A DNA stretch of 64,000 nt from Benincasa hispida (Eukaryota > Streptophyta > Magnoliopsida > Cucurbitales > Cucurbitaceae): the NCBI RefSeq assembly GCF_009727055.1, contig NC_052357.1, forward strand, positions 18,983,005 through 19,047,004, read 5' to 3'. This document shows positions 11,546-23,037 of the stretch, one piece after another. Within the stretch, counting starts at the first letter, position 1. Every line of letters begins with the position of its first letter. The notes beneath the pieces are model-generated. The model was not told the origin of the DNA. It did not search any database and saw only the letters and a list, made by a program, of their open reading frames with translations. The position numbers were made by a program, and so were the translations under genes.

Positions 11546-13770
11546 TATAAGCTATTATTAATTTAAATAGGTATTTCAGTACAAATAATTTAAGTGGTTG
11601 AGTATGTTTATTAAGTTTTATTCCTTTTTATAATTCAATAATTAACTTACTATACCAGATGCTTAAATCAAGTTTATTTCATTTAGTCTCAAAATTGTCT
11701 ATATATAGGTTGAAAAAATAATACTTTTGTTCCCTAAATTTGTGTAAAAATAACAATTTTCTCCTTAAATTTTAGTTGGTACTAATTTAATCCGTATACT
11801 TTAAAATTTCTAACAATTTAATTCCTAACATTAACGAATAACAATTTAATTCTTATACCTTAAAATTTTTAACAATTTAATCCCTATTTATAAGAAAAAA
11901 ACTCTTCAAAATTAGGTGTTAACCTTTATGAGGTAAAGACTAAAAGTCTTTATGATATACATTTGATATTTTTTTACTATTAGAAGTAAATCCTTACAAA
12001 TTGTAAAGTACATGGACTATTACTTATTAAAGCTAATTCAATAAATAAATTATTATATATTTGAAAATACAAGGACTAAAGTATTACCTACTAAAATTTA
12101 TAGAATAAATTGTTACTTTCAAAGTTTAGGACCAAACTTGATTTATTTTATAATATTTTAGTCTTACAACTTTTAAAAAAACAACAATTCATTCTGAAAT
12201 TTTCAAAATATAAATCTAAGCCTTTGATTTTTGTAACATAAAATAAATAAATTATTACAATAATATTCAATACTGTATAATACAAATTCTTATTAAAGGG
12301 CATTATATAAAAAGTCAATCTTTTTCGAACTTCCTTTTAATGACATTAAATTAAACACATTCCTTGTACGTCAAATATAACGTTTTTTTATGAATAGTTA
12401 CTAACTTCACAATATGTGGTGTGGAATTATAATAGGTTCAAAATCTACGTATCGGTAACAATTTAGTCCATATATTTTTAATTTTGCGATAGTCATTGTT
12501 TAGTATATATTTTTAATTTTGCAATAGTCATTGTTTAGCGTACAATTTATTCCAATAAAGGATTTCATTAAAACTAAATGTGAAATTTCATTATTTAATA
12601 ATTTAATCTTCGTAATTTATAAATATATTGGGTCCCTAATTAGTTTATTGTTCTACCTATATAAGAAATTCATTAAATCTTAATAATGATTTTCACGATA
12701 AGGACTAAATCATTACATATTTTTTAAGTATATAGACTAAATTGTTATGTAATAAAGTTTATAGATTAAATTGTTTTACATTATAGATATACCGATCAAG
12801 TTGTTAAAAATCAAAGTTGAAGATTTAAATTGATACTTTTCCTCATGTCTAAAAGTTGAAATTTACCTTTTTAGTTTTTTTCCTACATTAAAAAAAAAAT
12901 TGAATGTCATAAAATTTCGAGAAATGTTTTAACTTTCCTTTTAATTTTTTTAAAACAATAATTGTTGGAGTAAGGGATTAAAAATAATAAAATAATAGGC
13001 TTAATAGATCTCTATATCTAATAAGTCCCTAAAATTTGAATTTTGTAAAACATACATCTCTAACATTTTCAACTTTTTCCCCCTAAAATGTAATGAAAAT
13101 ATTAAACATAAAATTATTTTCAAATTGTACTACACAAACTTTCTAATTTTTCCAAAATGAGCATAACTCAACTAACATAAAATTTATACTATCAATCTCA
13201 ACCTTAAATTTTCGTTTTTCCTATCCCATGTATTGTAAAAAAAAAAAAAAAATCAATAATTTTGTGTCTTGAATTTTAAGAAATGTGAAATTCGTGAATC
13301 ATGACCTAGGGGACTCACATAAAACCAAAAACACAAGACTTCATGAGACACAAAATCAAAATAAGTAGATGAACTTAATACACACTTAGGTCTTCTTTCG
13401 TAACTATTTTGTTTTTTTTTTTTTTTGATTTTTGAAAATTAAGTCTATTTCTTCTCCATTTTTTTTACCATGATTTGCATCTTTCTTAAGAACAATAGTT
13501 GAATTCTTAACCAATTTCAAAAAACAAAAACAAAATTTTAAAAGCTACATTTTTTAGTTTTTCAAAATTTGACTTGGTTTTTAAACCATTGATAAAAAAT
13601 AGATAACGAATGAAGAAATTTGAGGTGGAAGTAGTGTTTATAGATTTAATTTTTTTTAAAAAAAAAACTAAATAATTATCAAACAAGACCTTAATTAATT
13701 ACTTGATACAAACCAACTCGAAAATGAAGAAGGGGCATAATGGTCCATAAAAAAAACTCATATAATTTTG
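11546..13770. other. AT-rich intergenic DNA upstream of the DRP gene
   Basis: No gene seen. From 11740 to 12850 there are repeated phrases such as 'taatccctat', 'aacaatttaat' and 'gactaaattgtta', an old dispersed repeat also present in the introns downstream. Homopolymer runs occur near 13231-13250 and 13412-13426. No ACGT core (the centre of abscisic acid response elements) was found by eye between 13261 and 13774. Confidence 0.7.
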
Positions 13771-13774
13771 TGAC

Positions 13775-13783
13775 TATAAAAGG
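13775..13783 (+). promoter_or_regulatory. TATA box of the DRP gene
   Basis: TATAAAAGG lies 66 bp before the start codon at 13841. With the usual 25-35 bp spacing, transcription would begin near 13805, giving a leader of about 35 nt. It is the best core-promoter match near the gene. Confidence 0.75.
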
Positions 13784-13840
13784 ATGTTATGATGAGACAA
13801 AAAGGAAAAACAAAAATACAAGAGAAGTTGTTAAATATAT

Positions 13841-16800
13841 ATGGGAAATATGAGCAATAAAGCAAGTTTGTTTCCAGCCATAATCATGACAATATTATTG
13901 TCATTGAGCCTAAGTGGAACGGTGGTATGTAATATTGATCCATGCAGAGAAGTCCCAGCCACTGACAATGATATTCTTGAATTTCTTCTGAATTTGTATC
14001 ACTTAGAAGCTGAGTTGTTCTTGCGTGCTGCTACTGGGAATGGCACTGATGACTATGATCCTTCTTTGGCTGCTGGAGGCCCTCCTCCTATTGGCTCTCG
14101 AAGGGCCACCTTAGGTCCTCTAGTCCGCCGGGTCGTCGAGGAATTTGGTTATCAAAAACTTGGCCAACTAAGGTTTGCCTTTAACCTATTTATATATATT
14201 TTTTATGTCTATTCAATCCTTAAAACTTTATGTAGCATGTAGTAAATTTCTTATATAAAATATCGTTTTCATTCCTATATTTTGTATCTTGTATCGGTCA
14301 ATCCATCTCGTATGATTTAAGTTGGTTATTAACTCATTTGGCTTGAGTTATATTTGAACAAATGAAGATTTTATGAGTTGAGTTCCTATCTTAACTAATC
14401 GAACATATTATTCATTTTAAAAAGTACACTTTTTTTGTTTTTACTTATGATATAATTCTATATACATATATTTATTTTTGTTTTATTTAACTTCACGTTT
14501 GTTTTGTTTTTTTAGAAAATTTATTCTCCAACAACTTCTAAAAAAATTCTTTAAAACTTTGGAAAGAAGATTTTTATGATATAAATTGCATTTGATTTGT
14601 TTATCTTAATTCAATATATGTAAATAATTAAATAATTTTTTTTACATATTAATATTTTACTTGTTTTTAGAAAAAAATAAATAAATGATTCGAATAATCC
14701 AAACCAACCCTATCAAAATGTTTCATGGTTGAGTTAGGTTGATTATTTAACAAATGTTCAATTTTTTTACGTAATAATATTCTACTTTGAGGATTGTTCA
14801 ATTTTAGTACACATATGTATAGATAGTACTCTCAATAATCCTTAAATTCAGTCCTTACTTTCAAATTTTATTTTTACTGGTTAAATAATAATAATAATTT
14901 TTATGGAAGGAAATGGAATATGTGATTATGTTTTCAAAATTTATAGTAAAAATACTAATAGATAATAAAAATGTTTTATTAAAAAAATCAACATAAACTA
15001 GGTGTAGAAACTAAATTTAAGATCGTAAATTGACTAAAATTGAACAAAGTAATTCAAAGTTGAATCATATGGCTTGATTAGATACATAATTAAAAACATG
15101 TATTTAGTTTATGATCTAGAATTTAGGCTTTGAATTTTAGTTGATAATGATTTAATTCATATTACTCATAATTGTGTCTTTGTTGTGAAAAAAAGAAATT
15201 ATTAATTAAGATTTAATGAACTTTTTTTTACTCTTGAATTTTCATGTTAAAGGTTATAAATTGTTACGAAATTTCGAAGTGTAGTCCTCGTTCGAGTTCT
15301 AAATTATTAAAATTTTGAAAATAAGGGACTAAATTGTAATTACAAACTAAAATTCGATCTTTATAATTTTTTTATTATTTTTTTTCAACAGAGAAATTAT
15401 CAGGGAAATTGTGGGACGAGTTCCTCCAAGGCCATTGTTGAATCTAAGCACAGAAGTTGTTGCAGACTTCGCTGATGCAGCAATTGGCCGCCGACTCATT
15501 CCTCGATTTGACCCTTACGCCAACGACAACAACTTTATCCTCACTGCTCAAAGCATCACTTACACCTCAACGGTCAGCCTCGTCGGAGCAACGACGACAT
15601 TAATCTCCCGTGGAGTTCGCTTGGTAACGAACCGAATAAACGGATGAACAAACCTCCTGTGAATTCTTTTAGTAACTGAACTTTCGAATTTTTTAGAATT
15701 TACGAATATGTTGAAGACAAAATTAAAAGTTTAAAGTTACCTAAAATTTAAATGAAAAAAAAATTTCTTCGTCTCTAGGGTTTGAATTTTGTTTTTATTT
15801 CGGATCTTATAAGTTTTTTAATATTACACTTTTACCTTTGAATTTTGAGTTTAATTTTAATTTGGTTAGTAGATTTTACATAACGTACATTACATTTTAA
15901 TTTTATCCTTGATAATTTTGAGTTTAGTTTTTATTTCGTCTTTACATTTCAATATTTTACGCTTCCTATAAAACTCACTTTGGTATTTTGACATTAACTT
16001 TTCAATCAGTTATTTTAAAATCATTATGACGAATTTTGTAAAAATTATTTTTAATAGTGATGAAAAGTTAGTGAATATTAATTTAATTATTATTGTATTA
16101 ATTATTTTAATTAATAAATTAATTAACAAATATTTAACACAATGACCAAAAGTGAGTTATAATTGGTAAGAAATCAAGGTTAAAAATATAAAATCTTGAA
16201 GCATTATAAAACAAATTAAGATAAAACCTCAAACTCGGATGAAAATGTGGCATTTTGAAACTTAGAAACTAAATATAAAAATTATACTAAAAATTTAAGG
16301 GTGTAAAAGTGTAACATTTTCAAACCTAGGGGCAAAAATATAAACTAGATGTAAAATATCTAGAGACCAATAAGATATTTTCTCAATTTAAATTTACATC
16401 TAATAGATGAATTAATTTTTAAAATATTTGAATTATAATATCCATTGTTAATTTTTGTAGCTAGTAGCAAAACTTCTAGCCATGGAGGCTGGACAAAATA
16501 CCTTTTTCCGAAGCTATCTGTATCAAAGGGCGAACCAGATTGTGATTCCCTACAATATAACCATTGCAGAGTTCACTAATCGAACATCGGAGTTGACTAA
16601 TCGACTAGCGAAATGTGGCCTGAAAGACGAAGGAATCCTGGTTCCTCGATCGCTCGGGGCGGAGAATCGGACCGACAGCAACCTTCTTGCTGCCGATTTT
16701 AACTCTCTGGCGTATACACGAATAACAAAGGAGGTTTTGCGCATATTCTATGGAACCGGCAATGAAAGTCGCCCTGGTTCGTATTTTCCCAATGGTGCTA

Positions 16801-16841
16801 ATGGAGATATTGCAAGACGCTACATTCAAAGAAATGGCTAA
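13841..16841 (+). CDS. Desiccation-related protein PCC13-62-like (ferritin-like), 3 exons
   Basis: Exons are 13841-14172, 15392-15623 and 16461-16841, all with GT-AG introns. They join in frame to 314 codons, close to the roughly 310 aa of the Craterostigma PCC13-62 family. Residues 9-30 form a hydrophobic signal peptide, so the protein is probably secreted. The body matches the Ferritin_2 family: NLYHLEAELF near 52-60, PPRPLLNLS near 122-130, DPYAND near 151, and GLKDEG then LGAE near 241-256. The C-terminus YFPNGANG is typical. Possible N-glycosylation sites are N67, N220, N228, N257 and N289. The start was chosen for the signal peptide and TATA spacing; Met4 is an alternative. Introns (1219 and 837 bp) are AT-rich with no nested gene. 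The family is known from dehydration tolerance, but its biochemistry is unclear and I infer no enzyme activity. No stops or frameshifts are seen. Confidence 0.92.
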
Positions 16842-16865
16842 GAACTTCTAATCCATGATTATATG

Positions 16866-16871
16866 AATAAA
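16866..16871 (+). terminator. Polyadenylation signal of the DRP gene
   Basis: AATAAA sits 24 bp after the stop codon. The next 300 bp (16872-17186) hold no gene and are AT-rich up to the CACTA end. Confidence 0.65.
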
Positions 16872-17199
16872 AAGGATTGATAAGGTGAATCAATCCTCTA
16901 GTTATAATGTATGGACAAATTATCTCCAAATGTTTCTTTATAAAAAGAAAAAACTGTATGAAACATGGAGTTTTACTGCCTTTTAATGAGGAAATATGGT
17001 TAAGATTTGAATAAAATTAATATTATTATATATTATGGTTGAGTAGATGGGTATGAGAATGAATTGATACTATATGCAATTATGTTTAATCACCTAATTT
17101 ATATAGGAATTGTATTGTTACTTAATTATATGAAAATTAATGTGTGCATCTTATGAATTTTATTGTCCAATCATAAGAATACACGTTACTACAAAATCT

Positions 17200-17455
17200 A
17201 CACTACTTGACACTGGTAGTTTTTAATTACTTGATGTTTCTTTGAAAAAAAAAAGTCAAGTAATGACCTTTTAGAAAAGGAAATGTCAAGTAAAAGGGTT
17301 AAAAAAAATAGAGATTGACGGAATGTTTCGGATATTTTCACGCGAACCTTTAGTTGACACGTTTTTCGTGTCAAGTAATATAAGGTCTTACTTGACCCGT
17401 TTCACGTGTCAAGTATAAAAAGCTTTTACTTGACATGTTTTTCGTGTCAAGTAAA
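17200..17455. repeat. Palindromic subterminal repeats of CACTA I
   Basis: Copies of 'ttacttgaca' and its complement 'tgtcaagtaa' are arranged as hairpins, e.g. 'gacacgtttttcgtgtc' near 17356 and again near 17430. At least six half-sites lie between 17200 and 17455. In En/Spm elements such subterminal repeats bind the TnpA-type protein; here that role is inferred from position only. Confidence 0.85.
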
Positions 17456-17519
17456 ATATAAAAAATAATTGTCTAATAATATTTTTTCGAATAAAATATA
17501 TGATTTTTAAAACCCTAGC

Positions 17520-17619
17520 CACTCGTGTCTTCCATTGCGCCGCTTGTCTTCTCCCTCTTGTCCCCTAGCCACCCGTGTCTTCGATCGCGCCACTCGTCTT
17601 CTCCCTCTCGTCCCCTAGC
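17520..17619 (+). repeat. 50-bp tandem duplication in the CACTA I leader
   Basis: Two 50-bp units (17520-17569 and 17570-17619), each starting 'cac(t/c)cgtgtctt' and ending 'tcccctagc', with a few differences. A shorter third start follows. Open frames exist across this stretch on both strands, but they are low-complexity and match no family, so I do not call a gene. Confidence 0.8.
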
Positions 17620-18559
17620 CAATCTTCCCATCGTGTCTTGGTTTTTTAGTGACTGTAGTGAGAAAAGCACAACTGAACCAAGCGTCCCAAGCGGAGCCGG
17701 CATGCTGTGGTTGTTCTCTGGCTGTTCTATCCCAAGCGGAGCGTCCCAAGAGTTATGTGGTTGTTCTCCATTGTTGGCTTCTTCCCCTTCCTCATTTCCC
17801 CCGCCATGCTCCGCCTCGTTTGCAGCGGTCGACACAATTGATTCCTCTGCTTGCTTTTGTCCCAACATTTTCCTTTTTCTCTTGAAATCAAACGTCTAAA
17901 TCTTCGCTCTGCCGCTCGTCTTCCATCCTTCTCACCTCTGTTTTTCTCCCCTGTCTGGTAAGCCTTATTTCATTTTGATTGCGTTTGCAATTATTTTCAT
18001 GTGCTCTGTTTCAAGTTCGTCAGTTCATTTTTGTAATTATTATCGTTCTTTGATTACAAATTAGACAACATGAATCAGAGACTTCCTTAAGAAAAACTTA
18101 AATAAAAAAACAAATTGAAAAATTTTCTCATCAACAAGAACAGAAGAATTCAAACACACACATCCAGGAAGTATCTTATTGTCTTCTCACATGTTTGGTC
18201 GTTAAATTGAAAACAATGTATAAAGAAAAGTATTCTTCAACCATAAATTAGCACATCATTTAGAATTTGAAAGCATTTGACCCCATTTGAAATCATTGGT
18301 CTCTACTTTAGCATAATACAAAAGTGGCTGTAGTTGCTCTTTGCACCATTTAATTTTTAAGATTTTGAATTTAGTAAACCATCTATTCATTACAACATTA
18401 GCACACATTTGAAGTTTTTGAGAGTTCAAGTTCTTAAATTCTCTATAAATATCAATTCCATATAAATTTTATAAGCTATATGAGTTATCTAATTTGGAAT
18501 ATTGTAAATTTGTTTTGTAGTTCCAAGATTAGCTTATTATAAGTATAGATAAATCATGG

Positions 18560-19068
18560 ATGTCAAAGAGTAGATTATCCAAAGAGTTTGAGTTGGGTGT
18601 GGAAAACTTCATCAAATTTGGATTTTCCAATACAAATAATACTGTTATACGTTATCCTTATTTGAAATGTGGAAATTGTCAAAGACATAATAACAATGAT
18701 ATTAGAGATCATTTATATTTTAATGGCATTAATGAAAGTTATAAGATTTGGTTTTGGCATGGTGAGGAACTTCTTAGTTCATCCTTGCATGGAAAATCCC
18801 CTGAATGTAGTTATGAAGAGAATGATATTGGAAATATAAAAGAAATGATTGAAATTGCTCATGAACAATATTCAAAAGATCCCAATGGATTCGAGAAGTT
18901 GCTTAATTATGCTGAGAAGCTATTGTTTGAAGGATGCAAAAAGTTCATCAAGTTGTCTACATTAGTGAAGTTGTATAACTTAAAAGTTAGACATGGATGG
19001 AGTGACATTAGTTTCTCAGAACTACTAAAAGCATTAGAGGATATCTTACCTTCTACTAATGACTTCCT
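18560..19068 (+). pseudogene. CACTA transposase, N-terminal domain (truncated)
   Basis: About 170 residues match the transposase-associated domain that opens plant TNP2-type CACTA transposases: SRLSKEFELGVENFI, then the metal-binding-like CGNCQRH at about residue 36, RDHLYFNGI, and WHGEE near residue 63. A helical stretch follows, ending KVRHGWSDISFSELLKALED, a signature of this family. The natural start (Met-Asp-Lys-Ser-Trp) seems to have lost about 10 bp: an ATG at 18556 is out of frame. The frame is open until the Copia II LTR begins at 19069, so the DDE catalytic domain is missing and the protein cannot cut DNA. Confidence 0.88.
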
Positions 19069-19507
19069 TGTTGGGGTTGATGCCCTAAATCTCATAGGGT
19101 CCAGTAGTTTGTAAATACCTGTATGAACAAACATTATGTGATGTAATAACATGAGATATTTTCTTCACTACAGTCTTTGAAATATGAGATATTTTAGTGG
19201 CATTAACCACAAAGATATAAACTAAGATCCTGTTAGCATATTGATTCTTGGAATCTTTACTATTGTAATGGGTTGGTACAATCTTTCGGAAAATCAATTA
19301 AATGATGAACAACTTCTTTATTAAACGATAGGAATCAAACAAGACTAAACGGTCGCTTACAGTTGATACTCGATTGCTTACCAAACGCTAAATGATCGTT
19401 TACAAGTTCTACACAATCGCTCAGTGTTACTAAACGATCGCTTACAAAATACTCCACGATCGCTCACAAACTCCTACACGAACGCATACAATCTATTACA
19501 CTACCGC

Positions 19508-19921
19508 TTACCGGTTTCTATATGATCGCCTACCAACTTGAAATCCAACATCATGTCGCTCCTTGTCTACAAACTTCTTCATTTTCTCTTGAGCCAGCCT
19601 CAAATGCCCCTTAAGCTCGCGTAATGCAGCATCTCTGTCTCGCATTTGTTGGCCCAAAGTCGCATTGGCCGTACAATTCTTTCCATAGTAAATGAAAACT
19701 GGAGGTTGTCGTTTATACATAATCTGAACAGGGGCCACACTAGTAGAAGCATTATATGCAATGTTACTCCAATAGTTTGCCCAATGCCACCAGTTCATCC
19801 ATTCTTTTGGTCTCTCACCACAACAACACCTCCAATTCATTTCCACGTCGCGATTCACCGCCTCTGTTTGATCATCCAACTGAGGATGAGAAACTGAACT
19901 GCTATGGAATATAATACCCAA
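19508..19921 (-). pseudogene. Gypsy integrase C-terminal fragment
   Basis: The minus-strand frame contains 'SHPQLDDQTE' followed by NRDVE, matching the HPQTDGQTE...NR(x)E block around the third catalytic residue of Ty3/Gypsy integrase. It continues through ERPKEW to a region ending AALRELKGHLRLAQEKMKK, as in plant Gypsy integrases. It then runs toward the truncated LTR, so the chromodomain or tail is lost. The upstream catalytic Asp residues are deleted. Confidence 0.87.
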
Positions 19922-20039
19922 TAGTCAGAACGACTCTTGCCAAAAGTTATTCACAAACTCTTTGTCTTGGTTCGAGATAATGGACTTTGGCACCTCCACA
20001 GATCGATATGCTTCCACAGTCATTTCTTGTTTAGTAGTC

Positions 20040-20600
20040 AATAATCTCCCACTGATCAATCCCTTTCTTAAAGATCGGAATTGGGCCATCATTCTTTTTT
20101 TCAAGTCTTCCTAATCTTCGAACGACTCTCGCCTACCTCCGATCGGTACCAGTCTAATGCGATGCCATCGAAATTCACAACTGCCACCGTCATCTTCTCA
20201 AATTCAGTCAACTTGTGAACTTGAAAATAGCGGTTTGCTTTGTATAGCCATGCATCTGGATTGCTTCCGCTAAACATCGACATTTTCACTTTCTTGAATT
20301 CACTCTAGTCGCCATTCGCTTCTTCACTGGGTGCTTTCACCGAACTATTTGTTCCGCACACCTTTTTGGCATTCGATCCTTCTGCCTCTTCCGTCACCTT
20401 TGCTTTTTCCTTGGCCATTCTCGTAACATAAGAAATGAACATTTTTTGATGTTTCTCTGCCTACAATTCCAATCTTTCAATGCTCTTTGCTATCAACGCC
20501 AACTTCTTCTCTATGGTTGACACCTTCTGTATTTTGACTTTGTATTCAAAGATTTCTTGTTCTAGTAACTCCAGTTTCTCTTCAAAACGTTTCTAAACCC
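20040..20600 (-). pseudogene. Gypsy gag fragment
   Basis: The frame at 20101-20289 reads FSGSNPDAWLYKANRYFQVH, then ...ALDWYRSE, the conserved core of the retrotransposon gag domain. The upstream sequence (to about 20600) is consistent with a coiled-coil N-terminus, including a Glu/Lys/Leu-rich stretch, but has stops. It lies directly downstream of the primer site, as expected for gag. Confidence 0.8.
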
Positions 20601-20617
20601 TGCTTGCCTAGGTAATT

Positions 20618-20629
20618 GCTCTGATACCA
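20618..20629 (-). promoter_or_regulatory. Primer binding site (tRNA-iMet type) of the nested Gypsy element
   Basis: On the minus strand it reads TGGTATCAGAGC, the complement of the 3' end of plant initiator Met tRNA. It starts 4 nt inside the LTR edge at 20633, the expected place for minus-strand DNA priming. Confidence 0.93.
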
Positions 20630-20632
20630 ATT

Positions 20633-21199
20633 TGTTAGGATACTGATTCTTGGAATCTTTACCATCATAACGGGTTGGTATAATTTTCCGAAAAAGAAAT
20701 TAAACGATGAACAACTTCTTTTTTAAATGATAGGAATCAAACATGACTAAATGATCGCTAACAGTTGATACTCGATCGATTACGAAATGCTAAACCATCG
20801 TTTATAAGTTCTACACAATCGCTCATTGTTACTAAACGACCGCTTACAAAATACTCTATGATCGCTCACAAACTCTTACAAAAACACATACAATCTATTA
20901 CACCATCGCTTACCGATTTCTATACGATCACTGAGCTCTGCTACACGATTGCCTAGCAGAGGTAGACGATGAGCGACATACTGCGATGGCTTCTCCACGA
21001 CAGCGTCTTCCGAACTCCCACTCTCGGGAGCTCCTCTTCCTCAATCCTGATGTTCAGAATTCCCTACCTCTCTTTTCGTTTCCTCCTTCTTTTAAACCTC
21101 CACTTCTCCTAATGGAATTGGAAGTCATCCTTAACCGATTCATCCACCTCTCTTCTATTCTTTCTTTCTTGATATTGCTACATAATTGGGGTCCTATCG
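20633..21199 (-). repeat. 5' LTR of the nested Gypsy element
   Basis: 567 bp. Its low-coordinate 300 bp match 19231-19545 closely. It carries many 'acgatcg' or 'cgatcgc' variants. The outer edge reads CG where CA is expected, most likely a point mutation, because the flanking GATCC duplication fixes the border. Confidence 0.87.
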
Positions 21200-23037
21200 G
21201 ATCCCTTATTATCGTTGTAACTTAAGCATGTATGTGATGACATACAAGTGGATCGTGCTTTAAGTGATAACCTAAATGGTCTGTAGTATATGGATAAAGG
21301 AGGGAAACCTTATCCTGTTGACGCTACAAGTGTGGCCCACTTTGTAGATGTTACAAGTGTTGTAAAGTGCTACAAATGGTCTGATCCTGACCATTCATGT
21401 ATGAGACATGCGAGCAGGGATGCTCTATACAAAAGATTTTGTATAAGACCGGACCACGAAATGTTTAGTCTCGTGATATAACGCCGCTCATGACAAAGAC
21501 TTTCATTTCACGAGGATGACCATAGGTAACATGACCTTAATCCTGAGTGAGTTGGGAACTCTTGCCTATGAGAGCGGTCCTTTGATTTGTATGGGTGTGA
21601 GTGGCCAGATCACTGACTCAAACCTACCACTTTGGGGGTTCGTCTGATTGGGGAGCCAGAAACTCATCTACACAAGACGAAATTCACTCATTCCCTGATT
21701 TAAGGGTAAGTAGATAAATTACTCCCTTAAGGGCTGATTCTGGGACTTGAACAATGTGGCACCATACCTTCTCTTGGCCCGAGAAGGATTTACTCATTGT
21801 AGAACTATGATGTATTATTAATTAGAGTAATCAGTGGTACTTAAGAAGTTAGATATAACTACAGGGGCAAAACAGTAAATTGGTCTGACTGTAATTACGA
21901 GCGATTTGTGAAAGGTCATCGTATTGTTGATTGGTTATATCCAATGGACACAAAAATATATTTGTAGTACAAAGAATGTAGTTATTGGTCTTTAGTGGAA
22001 TGTCCGATATTTAACGGATGATGGATATCGTGATTAAAAAGTTTAGTCAATTATTCACGTACCGTTGGAGCTTCAAGCTACAGGTCCATAAGGTCCCCTT
22101 GGCAGCTCAATGGATTCAGGTTGAGAATTAGTTTTTGGGTGAGGAAATATGATTATATATGATATAATTAGATTGCATAAATTATATGAGATATAATTGA
22201 CTTGATGTATTAGATATATTAATTGGAGGAATTATTATTATTAAATGCTATAAGGGAGAAAAAGAACTATGGTTTATATGTTGCATGAGACGTGATATTA
22301 AAATTATAGGTTATGAATATATATTATTTATATTTGTAATAAAATCAATTATGGGATAATTGGTTACGATTTTTTCTCCCAATAACCAACTTAGTGGGAA
22401 GTTATGATCAATTATGGTAACTGATGGATAAAATGAAAATCGTTTTCACTTTTACATAAGGCGATCATTAAGTTATATATAATCGTATGATCAAAAGAAT
22501 TAGCTATCCGATTTCTTGGGAGCATAAACGATCGTGCAATGAGTCTACTATACGATAGTCACTTGTTTTCTAAACGATCGATTACTCAGTCTATACAATA
22601 GACTTTAGTCATCTCCCACTTACTCGATCGTCTATATGATCTGTCCATTCCTTCTACCCTCTACCAAATCCATATAGAACCCACAACTCTTGGATTCTCA
22701 CACCGAGAATACCAAGGTAACCTTCTGGTGGTGTCTGCTTACTGTTCGAGGGTCAAGTGTTATTTGTTCTTGTTCGAGGAGATTGCTGAGGCGTGACGTT
22801 TGTGTTGGTGAACGATCGTGTTGTTAGATAGAGAGAACGAGAAGAATAGTTCTTCAAGGGTAAGTTCTCTTGATCCTTAGTATTTTCCTTTTGAAGCATG
22901 CTGTAATTTAGAGTTTTTGCATAACTATTAGTGTTTGATTGTAAGTGTGTATACTTTGTCACAATGGGATTTGGAATGATCTTGCTTCCGCTCATTGGTC
23001 TCTTTGATAAGAGTTCCTATAATGTGTAGAAAATTTC

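Larger units (their letters stand above)
17187..19068 (+). mobile_element. CACTA (En/Spm) transposon, 5' part (CACTA I)
   Basis: The left end reads TACTACAAAATCT, a one-base variant of the usual CACTACAA terminus. It is followed by a block of subterminal palindromes (17200-17450), a CT-rich leader (17500-17960) and the transposase start at 18560. The coding frame is cut at 19068, where Copia II begins. The remaining transposase and the right end are not recognisable downstream, so only a 5' fragment of about 1.9 kb survives. Confidence 0.8.
19231..21199 (-). mobile_element. Internally deleted Ty3/Gypsy element nested in the Copia II LTR
   Basis: Two copies of the same LTR (19231 to about 19545, truncated; and 20633-21199) flank gag and integrase remnants on the minus strand. 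A perfect 5-bp target duplication GATCC lies at 19226-19230 and 21200-21204, and removing the insert restores the Copia LTR sequence seen near 29245. Protease, RT, RNase H and most of integrase have been deleted, leaving 1969 bp. The element could move only with proteins supplied by relatives. Confidence 0.9.
19069..23021 (+). repeat. Copia II 5' LTR (interrupted)
   Basis: The LTR sequence is 19069-19230 joined to 21205-23021, with a Gypsy insertion between. It starts TGTTGGGGTTGATG, as does the 3' LTR at 29090, and shares phrases such as 'taacttaagcat', 'gacatacaagtggatc' and 'ggtccataaggtcccc'. Part 22520-22640 carries CGATCG motifs. The 3' edge (near 'agagttcctata') is approximate, and no clear tRNA primer site follows it. 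Confidence 0.82.

Noticed and set aside
17515..17899. Overlapping open frames of 117-124 codons on both strands
   Set aside because: Low-complexity Ser/Pro/Arg composition, overlap on opposite strands, a 50-bp tandem duplication and a position in the CACTA leader argue against a gene.
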